A DNA stretch of 64,000 nucleotides from CAVQAH01 sp963784195 (GCA_963784195.1 CAWARA010000003.1:1-64000); one strand, 5' to 3'; shown: positions 1-9,575, numbered from the stretch's first letter. Notes: generated by a model from the letters alone, not told the origin. Numbers and translations: made by a program.

Positions 1-19
1 TCTGTAGTGACTCCTGTAG

Positions 20-1355
20 CTACGCCTCAATCTCCACATCCACGAACGCCGCACCTGTCAACGCATTCTCACAATCCGTCCGCGCAGGCTGCGGAGAGCC
101 CAGCCAGGTCTTCTCGAACTCGTTGAACTTCGGCAGGCTCGAGGCGTTCGCGCCCAGCAGGGTCTGGTAGTTGCGGACGTTCGCTACCCGCTTGCCCAGT
201 TCCACCAGCAGGGCCGAGCGCGGGATCGTCTGGTAGTTCTTCCTCATCGTCGACACCACCGCCTTGGCCGTTGCGGTCGCGCCGCTTGCAGGAACAGGCA
301 GGATCGCGTCGAGAATCGTGCTCGGCTCCGTCACCTGGCCATCCTCTTTATCGTTCCATGGCGTCGCATTCACGCTGCCGTGGTGGCCGATCTTCAGGAA
401 GTCGATCGGCGCGTTGAGTCGGGTCTTTCGCTCGTGCCACATCACGTTCCACGACGCGTTGTGCTTGCCGGCCTTGAACTTCGTGTTCCACTCCGCGTCG
501 CCGACGAACAGCAATCGCTTTCCCTGCCATTCGATGAGCAGCACGATGCTGGTGTTGTTGGTGACTTCGCTGGCGAGCTCGGCGAAGGCGAGGGCAGTGG
601 ACATCATCCGCGACCGCAGGCGCCGGAAGTCCGATTCGCTGATGTTCGCCGGCCGCGCCGTCGACGGCGTCATCGATTCACGAAACATCGCTCCCGCTGC
701 GATCAGCCCCTGTAACGTTTCGTCGACATCTTCGCCAAGGTAGAAGTGATCGATGTCGTGTTCGGGGCCGATCACGCGGATGGTTGCGTTGTGCAGCGGG
801 AGCCCCAGCTCGGAAGGCGTCTTTCCCGCGTGGACGTACTTTGGCGTGATGCCGTTCGCCTGGGGCAGCGTTTCGCGCAACGCCGTTCATCGCGTCGTCG
901 TTGTCGAGGCTGTAGAGCGCGACGAGGTCTTGAAGGTCAGGGCCCAGGTTGAGATTCAGGCTGGCGAGATTCCGCATCGCCGTCGTCGCCAGGCTATGCA
1001 GCTGGTTCGTCAGTTCGGCCTGCGGATGCGCCGGATCCATAGCAGTGTTCATCCAGATCGCGCCGATGGTGATGTTCTGAAAAACGGCGGGATCGAACCC
1101 GGCGATGTGATCCGCGTGCTCGTGGGTTACCACCAGCAGATCGAGGCGTTTCTTCCCGCCGCCGGCGTCTGGCAGCATCGTCTCCAGATTGCTGATCGCG
1201 GCCGCCAGGTTGCTCGTCGTGCCCACCGTGCCGCAGTCGATCAGCATGTGGAAGTCGTCGATCTGATTGCCGACCTTTCGGGCCTTCGGGATGCGGCAGT
1301 ACAGGCAGTCGCCGACTTCGACGTTGTAGGCGCGGACTAGGAGCTTATCTGCCAT
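20..1355 (-). CDS. Metallo-beta-lactamase-fold hydrolase, ComEC/Rec2-like (one frameshift)
   Basis: The first part (start 1355) has the zinc-binding motif THEHADH (HxHxDH) near residue 78, preceded by LIDCG, as in the soluble MBL domain of ComEC-type proteins. The second part continues in another frame from about 885 (LRETLPQANGI) to the stop at 20 and holds further MBL features: LLFVGDAEW, the metal-binding Asp strand, and KIGHHGS, the late His motif. One indel near 885 joins the two into a protein of about 440 residues. The start overlaps the end of the metallopeptidase gene by 19 bp, so both are probably one transcript. The substrate is unknown. The fold is confident; whether the break is a sequencing error or a real lesion cannot be seen. 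Confidence 0.8.
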
Positions 1356-3163
1356 GCGCGGCCTCCATCGACGTCGTCCTCATCATCTGTGATCCCGAAA
1401 TGCGGTGATAACGCGAACCGGAGCGCACCATCGACACGCTGCGCTATCAGTGGCGGAATGGCCTTCGCCAGGAGTCCCGCTTCGCTTTCGAGCGGCGTCC
1501 CGATGCGGCCGGACCGTATCCTGCGCGTCAGCGATTCCAGGAACGCCAGCCGGCGATACGTGCCCTTCCCTTGTTCTTCGTTGGCTGGCGGGCTGGTGCC
1601 GGTCGCTTGCGACCCTGGCTTGCGCGCCCACGCCAGCAGCTCGCCGTTCTGATTCAGCGCGAGCGTGCCTCCGCACAGCATCGTCGTGGCCTGACCATCG
1701 AAGTTGCCGAATTGCCGGCCCTCGAGCACGACATCTTCGCGCCAGACGTATTGCAGAAGAATCTGATTCGGCAGACGGCGCCCTTCACGCGTCAGCTTCT
1801 GAGCTGTGCACAGGTCGGCAACGATGACGTCGACATTGGGCGGAATGAACAACGCACGACGGTTGTCGTCGAGAAACCGGTAGGCATCCGCGCGGGAGCT
1901 GGATATCAGATCGACGTCGTGAAAGACGTCGAGATCGAGACGCTCGAACACGTGGTGCGGCTTGCTGAGCGCCGCTCCCGTCGCCGTGTCGAGAATTCCG
2001 CGCTTGATGAAGACGTCGAGCATCATCTCGCGGTAGTCGTCCGGGTCGGCGGGATTGGCAATCTCCTCCGCGCGCAACACCGCCATCGCGTAGTCCTTGA
2101 AGGTGACGTCGACGGGCGGCAGCAGGTCGAGCGGCTGGAGCGCCATGAATTGCATGCGCTGAATCGTGTTCCAGAACGCCTGGGGCACCGTCGCGTCGTC
2201 ACGCTTGTCGAGATAGTGCTTCGACAACTTGATGATGATGTCGAACATTGCGCCGGTCAGCACCTGGGACATGTAGTGCGGCCGCTGATCGCCGGCGACG
2301 TCCGCCATCGTCAGCTTGTTGCGCGCGCTGCGCAGGTAGGGCTTGTTCTGCACGTGCTTGCCGAACTGCTCCGCGACGCCTGTCAGCGTGCTTTCCTTGC
2401 TGATGTCGCCGCCCGTCGCTTTGATCAGCTCATGCCTGAACGGCGTATTGCGCAACGCGATCAGGATCGCCGTCAGGTCGCCGACGAATTCATGGAACGC
2501 CGCCGTTTCCGGTGTCACCGCTTCGATGAACAGCGGCCGGATCCCGTCCAGGATCGCGTGACCGAACTCGTGATGGATGATGTCCGTCGACAGGCAGGTG
2601 TAGATTCGTTCCTTGCCGCGATCGAAGTAGTAGAACTGCAGCGACTTGCTCGAGCGATCGTAGTAGGCGTTCTCGCCAGGCCCGGCGTGCGGGACGACGA
2701 TCAGGCGGCTGCCGTCGAATCCCCAGGGAATGCGGCGGCCGAGGCCCCATCCATCCTCGTAGAAGTCGAGCGCATGTTGCAGGATGGCCCAGGCATTCAC
2801 CTGGTGGAACTGATACGGCTCGGTGTTGTGACGATCGAGCAACTTGCCTTCAGGGTCGACGAATCCATCTTGTTTCTCGTCCCAGCGCGCAGGCTGTGCG
2901 AGCGTGTCCATGTGCGCGTCGTAGTCGACCACGGCAAACCGCGCGCTCGTGGGTCCGTCATGGAGACCGGGCTCCCAGGGGACGTACCATTCTTCGTCGA
3001 AGGCCAATTCCGGGTTTTCCTTGGCGACGAGCGGGTCCTGGAAGTAGACGTCGAAGGGAATCTGAATCTCGAGCTTCTTTTCGACGCCGGTGCCGATGAA
3101 CCGCCGGGCCGCGTAGATTTCCTTGCGCTCCTCGGCCGTCAGCGACTTGGGGTTGGCTGCCAT
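1337..3163 (-). CDS. Gluzincin-type zinc metallopeptidase (M4/M36-like)
   Basis: A protein of about 608 residues. It has the zincin signature IIHHEFGHAILD (two His ligands and the catalytic Glu), followed about 20 residues later by FHEFVGDLTA, which can give the third ligand (Glu) of the gluzincin type. I chose the ATG at 3163 because GGAG lies about 10 nt upstream; an earlier in-frame ATG at 3232 would add 23 residues of poor leader. No signal peptide is visible, so it may be cytoplasmic or exported in another way. It is followed by the MBL-fold gene with a 19-bp overlap. Exact peptidase family and substrate are not recognised. Confidence 0.75.
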   Translation of the reverse strand: MAANPKSLTAEERKEIYAARRFIGTGVEKKLEIQIPFDVYFQDPLVAKENPELAFDEEWYVPWEPGLHDGPTSARFAVVDYDAHMDTLAQPARWDEKQDGFVDPEGKLLDRHNTEPYQFHQVNAWAILQHALDFYEDGWGLGRRIPWGFDGSRLIVVPHAGPGENAYYDRSSKSLQFYYFDRGKERIYTCLSTDIIHHEFGHAILDGIRPLFIEAVTPETAAFHEFVGDLTAILIALRNTPFRHELIKATGGDISKESTLTGVAEQFGKHVQNKPYLRSARNKLTMADVAGDQRPHYMSQVLTGAMFDIIIKLSKHYLDKRDDATVPQAFWNTIQRMQFMALQPLDLLPPVDVTFKDYAMAVLRAEEIANPADPDDYREMMLDVFIKRGILDTATGAALSKPHHVFERLDLDVFHDVDLISSSRADAYRFLDDNRRALFIPPNVDVIVADLCTAQKLTREGRRLPNQILLQYVWREDVVLEGRQFGNFDGQATTMLCGGTLALNQNGELLAWARKPGSQATGTSPPANEEQGKGTYRRLAFLESLTRRIRSGRIGTPLESEAGLLAKAIPPLIAQRVDGALRFALSPHFGITDDEDDVDGGRAWQISS

Positions 3164-3293
3164 CACTTCGTCTCCGACTATTAGCTCTACTCGGTAACAA
3201 CGCCGCTGATTTGAGAACCGAACAAGAATCATGGCACTGACGAACTAAGATGGTCACCCCCTGGAGGACTTACTGAGGAGCTCTGGCTGCCGT

Positions 3294-4100
3294 TTGCTGG
3301 TCGCGTTTGCCACGTGCCTCTTGCTGTTCTCGAGCGCGCCGGCCAGCGGACAAAACACCCCGCCCCCGCTGACGTCCAACCGTCCAGGAATTGGCGATTC
3401 CGAGGATCTGGTCGGCCGCGCTGTACTGCAGCTGGAGCTGGGCGTCCAGGGCGGCGCCACGCGATTAGGTGACGAGTATGACTGGTCGACAGGCTGGGGC
3501 CAATCCACGCTGCGGGTCGGCATCGTGGATCCCGTTGAGGTCTTCGTGACCTGGGGTGGGTTCTCGGTGGACCGCGATTCAACGGCTGGGGTCACCGTTG
3601 TCGAGACGGGGAGCACGGACCTTCTGCTGGGCGCGAAGTTCGCGGTGCTCGACGAGTCCCGTCACGGTCTGACGCTGACGGTGGAGCCGACGACTTCACT
3701 TCCGCTTGGTAGCGACGATTTCAGCACCGGATCGTACGACGGCGCGGTGCGGCTGATGTGGGGGAAGTCACTTCCCAAGGATTGGGACGTCAGCGGCAAT
3801 GTGGTGTTTCTGAGCACGACGGACGAGAACGGCCGGTATTGGGACAACCTCGTCACGGCCAGTGCCGGCAAATCGCTCACGCAATCGATCGGGGCATTCG
3901 GGGAGTTGGCCGTTGGCCTCGCTGACCCGAGCGCCTGGACGCTGGACGCCGGCTTTGCATGGGTGCCGCGGCCGAACGTGCAATGGGATCTGTCGGCCGG
4001 TGTCCTCGTGCGCGGTCCGGGGCAGAGCTGGTTCGTCTCCGGCGGAGTCACGTTACGGCGGCTGCCGCGACACATGCGCGCCGGCCAGCGTACGCGGTAA
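3294..4100 (+). CDS. Outer-membrane beta-barrel protein, MetA/phenol-degradation-type 'transporter' family
   Basis: About 268 residues with an N-terminal signal peptide (hydrophobic LVAFATCLLLF, cleavage near ASGQ). NRPGIGDSEDLV is typical of this outer-membrane family, and alternating beta strands follow up to the end. The start is uncertain: TTG at 3294 has no clear ribosome site, whereas a CTG at 3273 follows GGAGG and would add RSSGCR, giving a more normal signal peptide. It is transcribed away from the metallopeptidase and towards the fucosidase. It probably forms a small outer-membrane barrel; the solute is unknown. Confidence 0.65.
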   Translation: MLVAFATCLLLFSSAPASGQNTPPPLTSNRPGIGDSEDLVGRAVLQLELGVQGGATRLGDEYDWSTGWGQSTLRVGIVDPVEVFVTWGGFSVDRDSTAGVTVVETGSTDLLLGAKFAVLDESRHGLTLTVEPTTSLPLGSDDFSTGSYDGAVRLMWGKSLPKDWDVSGNVVFLSTTDENGRYWDNLVTASAGKSLTQSIGAFGELAVGLADPSAWTLDAGFAWVPRPNVQWDLSAGVLVRGPGQSWFVSGGVTLRRLPRHMRAGQRTR

Positions 4101-4167
4101 CCTGCACTCTTTGCGCTCGCAATCGGGCTGAGGCGAAACTACTGTTCGAATGGTCGGAGACTCCGCC

Positions 4168-5496
4168 ATGCTGACGACCGTTCGCGTGATGATCGTTGCG
4201 TTCGTCGTTGCTGGTGCGACCCTCGTCGTTCCGGCGGGTCAGACGTCCAACTACACGCCCTCGCCTGAGAATCTGGCGGCGCGAAAGTGGTTTCAGGATG
4301 CCCGGTTCGGGCTGTTCGTTCACTGGGGCATCTACAGCCTGCTCTCCGACGGGGAGTGGGTCATGAACAACCGCGGGATCCCGTCAGCCGACTACGAAAA
4401 GGTGGCGGCCTTCTTCAATCCCATCAGGTTCGATGCCGACGAATGGGTTCAGCTCGCCAAGGACGCGGGCATGCGGTACATCACGATCACCAGCAAACAT
4501 CATGATGGTTTCGCCATGTTCGATTCGAAGGTATCCGACTGGGACATCGTCGATCGAACGCCGTACAAGAAGGACGTGCTCAAGCCGCTGGCCGAGGCGA
4601 CCCGGCGCCATGGACTGAAGCTCTTCTTCTACTACTCGCAGCTGGACTGGCACCATCCCGACTATCACCCGCTCGGTCGAACCGGCCGCACCGCCGGCCG
4701 GCCCGACAAAGGAGAGTGGCCGCGCTATCTCGAATACATGGACGCGCAGCTTGCCGAGTTGTTGACGAACTACGGAGAGATCGGGGGGATCTGGTTCGAT
4801 GGGTGGTGGGACAAGCCCGATGCCGGCTGGCGACTCGATCGCACCTACGGTCTGATCCACCGCCTGCAGCCTGCCGCGCTCATCGGCGCGAACCATCATC
4901 GCCGTCCTTTTCCCGGCGAGGACTTCCAGATGTGGGAGAAAGACCTCCCCGGCGGCAACACGGCTGGGTTCAACGCCGAGTCGGCGATCGGCGATCTGCC
5001 ACTCGAGACCTGTGACACGATCAACGGGGCCTGGGGCTTCAACATCAACGACCGACGCTACAAGAGCACTCGCGATCTCGTGCACTACCTCGCACGCGCC
5101 GCCGGTCATGACGCGAATTTCCTGCTCAACGTCGGTCCGATGCCCGACGGGACGATTCAACCAGAGTTCGTCACACGGCTACGCGAGATCGGCAAGTGGC
5201 TCGAGAAGAACGGTCCCTCGATCTACGGCACGCGCGGCGGGCCGATCGCGCCGCGTGATTGGGGTGCGACGACGCGGACGGCGGACAAGGTCTACGTGCA
5301 TGTGCTCGATTGGGAAGACGCGACCTTGCTCGTGCCGCCGCTCGGTGCGCGCGTGCGTGCCGCGCGGTATCTCCGCGACGGTAGCCGCGCCGAATTCGAG
5401 CAGCACGAGCTCGGCGTACTGCTGAAGCTGCCGCTGGATCGGCGCGACCCGCTCGACACGGTCATCGAGCTCCAGATGGAACCCGGCTCGAGGTAG
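4168..5496 (+). CDS. Alpha-L-fucosidase, glycoside hydrolase family 29
   Basis: A GH29 enzyme of about 442 residues with a signal peptide (hydrophobic segment ending at VVPAGQ). Family hallmarks are seen: RFGLFVHWGIYS, SKHHDGFAMFDS, the nucleophile region GGIWFDGWWD (the Asp of WFDG) and NFLLNVGPMPDG near the C-terminus. ATG at 4168 was chosen over 4150 because GGAG lies about 8 nt upstream. It should remove fucose from glycans outside the cytoplasm. It sits between the barrel protein and the oxalate cluster with no obvious functional tie to either. Confidence 0.93.
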   Translation: MLTTVRVMIVAFVVAGATLVVPAGQTSNYTPSPENLAARKWFQDARFGLFVHWGIYSLLSDGEWVMNNRGIPSADYEKVAAFFNPIRFDADEWVQLAKDAGMRYITITSKHHDGFAMFDSKVSDWDIVDRTPYKKDVLKPLAEATRRHGLKLFFYYSQLDWHHPDYHPLGRTGRTAGRPDKGEWPRYLEYMDAQLAELLTNYGEIGGIWFDGWWDKPDAGWRLDRTYGLIHRLQPAALIGANHHRRPFPGEDFQMWEKDLPGGNTAGFNAESAIGDLPLETCDTINGAWGFNINDRRYKSTRDLVHYLARAAGHDANFLLNVGPMPDGTIQPEFVTRLREIGKWLEKNGPSIYGTRGGPIAPRDWGATTRTADKVYVHVLDWEDATLLVPPLGARVRAARYLRDGSRAEFEQHELGVLLKLPLDRRDPLDTVIELQMEPGSR

Positions 5497-5546
5497 CGAT
5501 CGCGGAATTGCCTCTTCCCTTAGCGCAATGTCCCTGGACGGGATGC

Positions 5547-5552
5547 TAGAAT
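5547..5552 (+). promoter_or_regulatory. Possible -10 box (TAGAAT) for the oxalate gene cluster
   Basis: GCTAGAATCGG lies 42 nt before the ligase start. The same GCTAGAATCGG occurs before the S9 peptidase at 52979, and GGTAGAATCG before the sigma-factor gene at 12979. No good -35 is seen here, so support is weak. Confidence 0.35.
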
Positions 5553-5593
5553 CGGCCCCTCAAGGACGGCGCGGTTACTGGCATGGGCGGATC

Positions 5594-7108
5594 ATGACGA
5601 CGATATCCTCACCGCAGACACTGCTCGATCTTCTCGAAGGGGCTCCCGGGGGTCGGCCAGCCATCGTGTTGCCCGACGAGGGGATCACTGTCACCTACGA
5701 TTCGCTTCGCGAGCAGGTCCGCCGCGCGGCGGACACGTTTTCGAGCGCTGGTATCGCGCGCGGCGATCGTGTTGCAATGGCCTTCCCGAACGGCCTTCCG
5801 GCGATCGTCTGTTTTCTTGGCGCCTCCGCCGCCGGCACGGCCGCGCCACTCAACCCGGGTTACCGGGAGGAGGAGTTCCGGTTCTATCTGGAGGACACGT
5901 CGGCGCGCCTTCTCGTGCTTCCGCCGGAGGGTGCTGACGAAGCGCGCCGTGCGGCCGGTTCCTCGGTGCCAGTCATGACTGCCTCGTGCGAGGGCGGCCA
6001 GGTTCGCCTGTCCGGCGACAGCGGTACACGCTCTGCGTCGCTGCCCTCGGCAGACGATGTTGCGCTCGTGCTGCACACGAGCGGCAGCACCGGCCGGCCG
6101 AAACGCGTGCCGCTCAAGCACGGCAATCTCGCGGTTTCAGTGGGCAACGTCATTCGGACGTATGACCTGACGCCCGAGGATGTGTCGCTCTGCGTGATGC
6201 CGCTCTTCCATGTTCATGGCCTCGTGGCCTCGCTTCTCGCCACGCTCGCGACAGGCGGGACGGTCGTCGTACCTCCGCGTTTCAACGCGCTTGGGTTCTG
6301 GCGAGTGGTCCAGGACCACGACGTGACTTGGTACTCGGCGGTGCCGACAATGCATCAGCTGTTGATTGCGCGGTTGAAGGGAGGCGAGCGGCCCGGCACC
6401 GGCCGCCTGCGCTTTATCCGGTCGTGCAGTGCCGCGCTTTCGCCCGACACGATGAGCACGATGGAGCGCGCATTCGGTGTGCCCGTACTGGAGGCGTATG
6501 GTATGACCGAGGCGTCGCATCAGATGGCCTCGAACCCGCTGCCTCCCCGCGACCGCAAAGCGGGATCGGTAGGACCCGGCACTGGCGTTCGCATCGGCAT
6601 CATGGATGCGGATGGGCGGCTGCTGCAGACGGGCCAGCACGGCGAGATCGTGATTAAGGGGCCCAACGTGATCCAGGGATACGAGAACAACCCCGAAGCC
6701 AACGCGTCGTCGTTTACGAATGGCTGGTTCCGCACCGGCGATCAGGGATTCGTTGACGCGGACGGCTACCTGACCCTGGTCGCTCGTATCAAGGAGCTCA
6801 TCAACAGAGGCGGTGAAAAAATCTCTCCGCGCGAAATCGACGAGGTGCTGATGGCGCATCCTGACGTCGCGGAAGCAGTGGCTTTCGGCGTTCCACACCG
6901 CATGTGGGGCGAGGAGGTGGCGGCCGCCGTGGTGTTGCGCGATCAGTCGACGTGCACGGATGCCGAGCTGGTGTCGTACTGTCGTGATCGCCTGGCCGAG
7001 TTCAAGTGTCCCAAGAAGATCCACATCACTCAGACGATTCCGCGTACCGCGACAGGGAAGATTCAGCGCCGCGTGGTCGCAGCGGCATTCGCGGGTGACC
7101 CTGCGTGA
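5594..7108 (+). CDS. Oxalate--CoA ligase (AAE3/Pcs60-type acyl-CoA synthetase)
   Basis: An ANL-superfamily ligase of 504 residues. The AMP-binding loop is LHTSGSTGRPKRVPLKHGN. YGMTEASHQMASNPLPP, GPNVIQGYENNPEAN, WFRTGDQGFVDADGYL and RIKELINRGGEKISP match plant AAE3 and yeast Pcs60 oxalyl-CoA synthetases much more closely than general fatty-acyl ligases. The C-terminal TATGKIQRR contains the catalytic Lys. ATG at 5594 follows a GGGCGG stretch. It overlaps the next gene by 4 bp (GTGA), so the two are translationally coupled. The predicted reaction is oxalate + ATP + CoA to oxalyl-CoA. Substrate is inferred from motif similarity and from the neighbouring reductase and antiporter. Confidence 0.85.
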   Translation: MTTISSPQTLLDLLEGAPGGRPAIVLPDEGITVTYDSLREQVRRAADTFSSAGIARGDRVAMAFPNGLPAIVCFLGASAAGTAAPLNPGYREEEFRFYLEDTSARLLVLPPEGADEARRAAGSSVPVMTASCEGGQVRLSGDSGTRSASLPSADDVALVLHTSGSTGRPKRVPLKHGNLAVSVGNVIRTYDLTPEDVSLCVMPLFHVHGLVASLLATLATGGTVVVPPRFNALGFWRVVQDHDVTWYSAVPTMHQLLIARLKGGERPGTGRLRFIRSCSAALSPDTMSTMERAFGVPVLEAYGMTEASHQMASNPLPPRDRKAGSVGPGTGVRIGIMDADGRLLQTGQHGEIVIKGPNVIQGYENNPEANASSFTNGWFRTGDQGFVDADGYLTLVARIKELINRGGEKISPREIDEVLMAHPDVAEAVAFGVPHRMWGEEVAAAVVLRDQSTCTDAELVSYCRDRLAEFKCPKKIHITQTIPRTATGKIQRRVVAAAFAGDPA

Positions 7109-8121
7109 GGATCGCAATTGCCGGCGCCGGAGCGATCGGCGCGTATGTCGGCGCCAGGCTCGCCCGGATCGGCCAGGACGTCACGCTGTTCGCGCGCGGA
7201 CCTCACCTTGCCGCGATGCAGGCACGGGGTGTCCGCGTCGTGAGCGCCGACGGGAACTTCGAGGTCCGTCCCGCAGTCACCGGAGACCTCGCCGCCATCG
7301 GTCAGGTGGACGTCGTGTTCCTCGGCGTGAAGGCTCACGGCTTGACCGGCCTTGCGCCGCAGTTGCGTCCGCTCTTCGGTCCCGACACCATCGTGGTCAG
7401 CACCCAGAACGGACTGCCGTGGTGGTATTTTCAACGCCTCGGGGGCGAGCTCGACGGGCTCCGGCTCGAACGGGTTGATCCGGGCGGCGTCATCGCGGCA
7501 GCGATCGAGCCGGAACGGGTCGTCGGGTCGATCGTCTATTTTTCGACCGAGATCTCGGAGCCAGGGGTCATCCACCACATTGAAGGCCAGCGCATTTCTC
7601 TCGGCGAACCCGACGGATCGCGTTCGGAACGTTGCCGGCGGCTCGCCGGCGTTCTGATGGAAGCGGGGCTGCGGGCGCCGATCACAGCCAGACTCCGCCA
7701 CGAGATCTGGGTGAAGCTGCTCGGGAACGCCTCGCTGAATCCGGTCAGCGCGTTGACGGGCGCCACGCTGGTCGAGATTGTGCGCGACCCTGAAGTCGGA
7801 CCTCTCGTGCGGCAGATCATGACCGAGGTGGAATCCGTCGCGACTCGTCTCGGCATCGAGTTGCCAGTCTCGATCGATCAACGCATGGCGGGTGCCGAAA
7901 AGGTGGGCGAGCATAAGACGTCGATGCTCCAGGACCTCGAGGCTGGACGTCCGATGGAACTGGATGCGGTCGTCGGGGGAGTGCTGGAGCTGGGGGAGCG
8001 GCTCGGGCTGCCGATGCCGGCCACCCGAAGCGTCTACTCGTGCGCCAAGCTGCTCGATCGCACGCGGGCCAGGCAGCGACAGGTTGAAGCCGTCAGCTCT
8101 CAGCCGTCAACAATCGGCTGA
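7105..8121 (+). CDS. PanE2-like oxidoreductase, probable oxalyl-CoA reductase (ketopantoate reductase family)
   Basis: A two-domain ketopantoate-reductase-family protein of 338 residues. It has an N-terminal Rossmann motif GAGAIGAYVG and a C-terminal helical domain with EIWVKLLGNASLNPVSALTG, which carries the catalytic Lys and Asn. QNGLPWWYF, DPGG, HIEGQR and HKTSMLQDLE mark a subfamily distinct from classical PanE. The Methylobacterium extorquens paralogue PanE2 is known as an oxalyl-CoA reductase giving glyoxylate. The GTG start overlaps the stop of the oxalyl-CoA ligase, which strongly suggests the same job here. True pantoate biosynthesis is the alternative, but no pan genes are nearby. 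The stop codon falls inside a hairpin. Confidence 0.8.
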   Translation: MRIAIAGAGAIGAYVGARLARIGQDVTLFARGPHLAAMQARGVRVVSADGNFEVRPAVTGDLAAIGQVDVVFLGVKAHGLTGLAPQLRPLFGPDTIVVSTQNGLPWWYFQRLGGELDGLRLERVDPGGVIAAAIEPERVVGSIVYFSTEISEPGVIHHIEGQRISLGEPDGSRSERCRRLAGVLMEAGLRAPITARLRHEIWVKLLGNASLNPVSALTGATLVEIVRDPEVGPLVRQIMTEVESVATRLGIELPVSIDQRMAGAEKVGEHKTSMLQDLEAGRPMELDAVVGGVLELGERLGLPMPATRSVYSCAKLLDRTRARQRQVEAVSSQPSTIG

Positions 8122-8126
8122 GAGCT
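8095..8126. repeat. 12-bp-stem hairpin spanning the reductase stop codon
   Basis: AGCTCTCAGCCG (8095-8106) and CGGCTGAGAGCT (8115-8126) pair perfectly around an 8-nt loop. The TGA stop at 8119-8121 is in the right arm. There is no T run, so it is not a classical terminator; it may stabilise the mRNA 3' end or attenuate the next gene. Confidence 0.6.
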
Positions 8127-8150
8127 GGTAGCAGGTAGCGAGGAGCTTTC

Positions 8151-9398
8151 ATGCACCGTCCGTGGTTCCAGCTTGGCGCGTCGCTGGTGGCGATGATCAT
8201 GATCGCCAACCTCCAGTATGCCTGGACGCTTTTCGTCGTGCCGCTGCGGAACGAACACGGCTGGCAGCTCTCCGACATCCAATGGGCCTTCACGCTTTTT
8301 GTCCTGTTCCAGACCTGGGTCCAGCCGCTCGATGGCTGGCTCATCGATCGGCTGGGCCCGAGGCGGTTCATCACGGTTGCCGGCGTGCTCTCGGGCGTTG
8401 GATGGGCGGCGCTGGCCTACGCATCGTCGGTCCCGCAACTGTATGTGTTCTACGCGACCGCCGGTATCGGGGCCGCGCTGGTCTACAGCGGGTGCATCGG
8501 GTCGGCTTTGAAGTGGTTCAGCGATCGCGCGGGGCTGGCCTCCGGCATCATTGCCGCAGGCTTCGGCGGTGGCACCGCGTTGTTCGTTCCGATCATCCGC
8601 TACCTGATTGATAACTATGGCTACCGCGAGGCGTTTCTCTGGACCGGCATCCTGCAGGGTCTCGTGATCGTCGTCGTCGCGCAGTTCCTCCGTCATCCAA
8701 CGGGCGGGGTCGCGCCCGCTCCGGCCGTCGCGGCGGCACGTCAATCGGCAAGAACCGCCGAAACACTGATCACTTCACGACCGGCCAGATGTTGCGGACC
8801 CCGCATTTCTATCTTCCTCTATGTGATGTTCGTGATGATGTCCACCGGCGGTTTGCTGGTGACAGCGCAGGCGGGACCGATGGCGCAGTCGTTTGGCTTG
8901 CCGCTGGCCGCACTCACCGCCGCGCTCACGTTGAGCCCGATCGCCAATGGCACGAGCCGAATCTTCTGGGGTTGGGTCTCCGATCAGATCGGGCGTGAGC
9001 AGACCATGGCGCTGGCGTTCTTCCTGAACGCGGTATGCCTCTTCCTGGTGCTCACATTGGGCCGGACGTCGGGTGCATGGTTCACGGTCACGCTCGCGCT
9101 GACGTTCTTCACCTGGGGCGAGATCTTCTCGCTCTTCCCGTCGACCTGCGCGGACTGGTTCGGCAGCCGCCACGCCACATCGAACTATGCCTTTCTGTAC
9201 ACAGCCAAAGGCGTCGCCTCGATTCTGGCGGGCGGCGTCGCCGCCGTTCTGTACCAGCAGTTCGGCAGCTGGTCCGCCGCCTTCTACGGCAGCGCGGCGC
9301 TCGCGCTCCTTGCGGGGATGATGGCCGTCGGCCTCCGCTTCGCCCCGCTGCCGACGGCTACCGCCCGCACGTCCGTAACTGCCGCACCGGCTCGCTGA
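8151..9398 (+). CDS. oxlT: OxlT-type oxalate:formate antiporter (OFA family, MFS)
   Basis: A 12-helix MFS carrier of 415 residues. The N-terminus (WFQLGASLVAMIMIANLQY, then WTLFVVPL, QWAFTLFVLFQTW, DRLGPR) is diagnostic of the oxalate/formate antiporter family. LYTAKGVAS near the C-terminus contains a Lys in the setting of the essential Lys355 of Oxalobacter OxlT. AGGAG precedes the ATG at 8151. Position after oxalyl-CoA synthetase and PanE2-like genes supports oxalate uptake rather than another carboxylate. No frc/oxc-type decarboxylation genes are in the window, so exchange with formate is not required by the pathway; the counter-ion is unknown. Confidence 0.88.
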   Translation: MHRPWFQLGASLVAMIMIANLQYAWTLFVVPLRNEHGWQLSDIQWAFTLFVLFQTWVQPLDGWLIDRLGPRRFITVAGVLSGVGWAALAYASSVPQLYVFYATAGIGAALVYSGCIGSALKWFSDRAGLASGIIAAGFGGGTALFVPIIRYLIDNYGYREAFLWTGILQGLVIVVVAQFLRHPTGGVAPAPAVAAARQSARTAETLITSRPARCCGPRISIFLYVMFVMMSTGGLLVTAQAGPMAQSFGLPLAALTAALTLSPIANGTSRIFWGWVSDQIGREQTMALAFFLNAVCLFLVLTLGRTSGAWFTVTLALTFFTWGEIFSLFPSTCADWFGSRHATSNYAFLYTAKGVASILAGGVAAVLYQQFGSWSAAFYGSAALALLAGMMAVGLRFAPLPTATARTSVTAAPAR

Positions 9399-9414
9399 CC
9401 TCTGGAGAGAAACA

Positions 9415-9575
9415 TGTCAACTCCCAACTTCCAAGTTCAACTCCCACAGCAGAGTCGATCGCGAGGGACGGGTGAAAGACTAACCTGCCGCTGTTCGCTA
9501 CGATTTTGACCACACTCTCTCGATCGACTCTCCCTTGGGAGTTGGGAGTTGGACGTTGGGAATTGAGAGTTGACA
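9415..9575. repeat. Inverted-heptamer interspersed element, copy 1 (long form)
   Basis: A 161-bp element bounded by TGTCAACTCCCAAC on the left and GAGAGTTGACA on the right. The arms are degenerate arrays of CAACTCC and its complement GGGAGTT. The core shares GGGTGAAAGAC, CGATTTT, TCTCGA and CTCTCCCTTGGGAGTTG in the same order with the copy at 48337-48540. It fills the gap between the antiporter and malate synthase genes; no gene is seen in it. Confidence 0.75.

Noticed and set aside
8095..8126. A classical Rho-independent terminator after the PanE2-like gene
   Set aside because: Good stem but no T run, and it overlaps the coding end; it is kept as a hairpin only.
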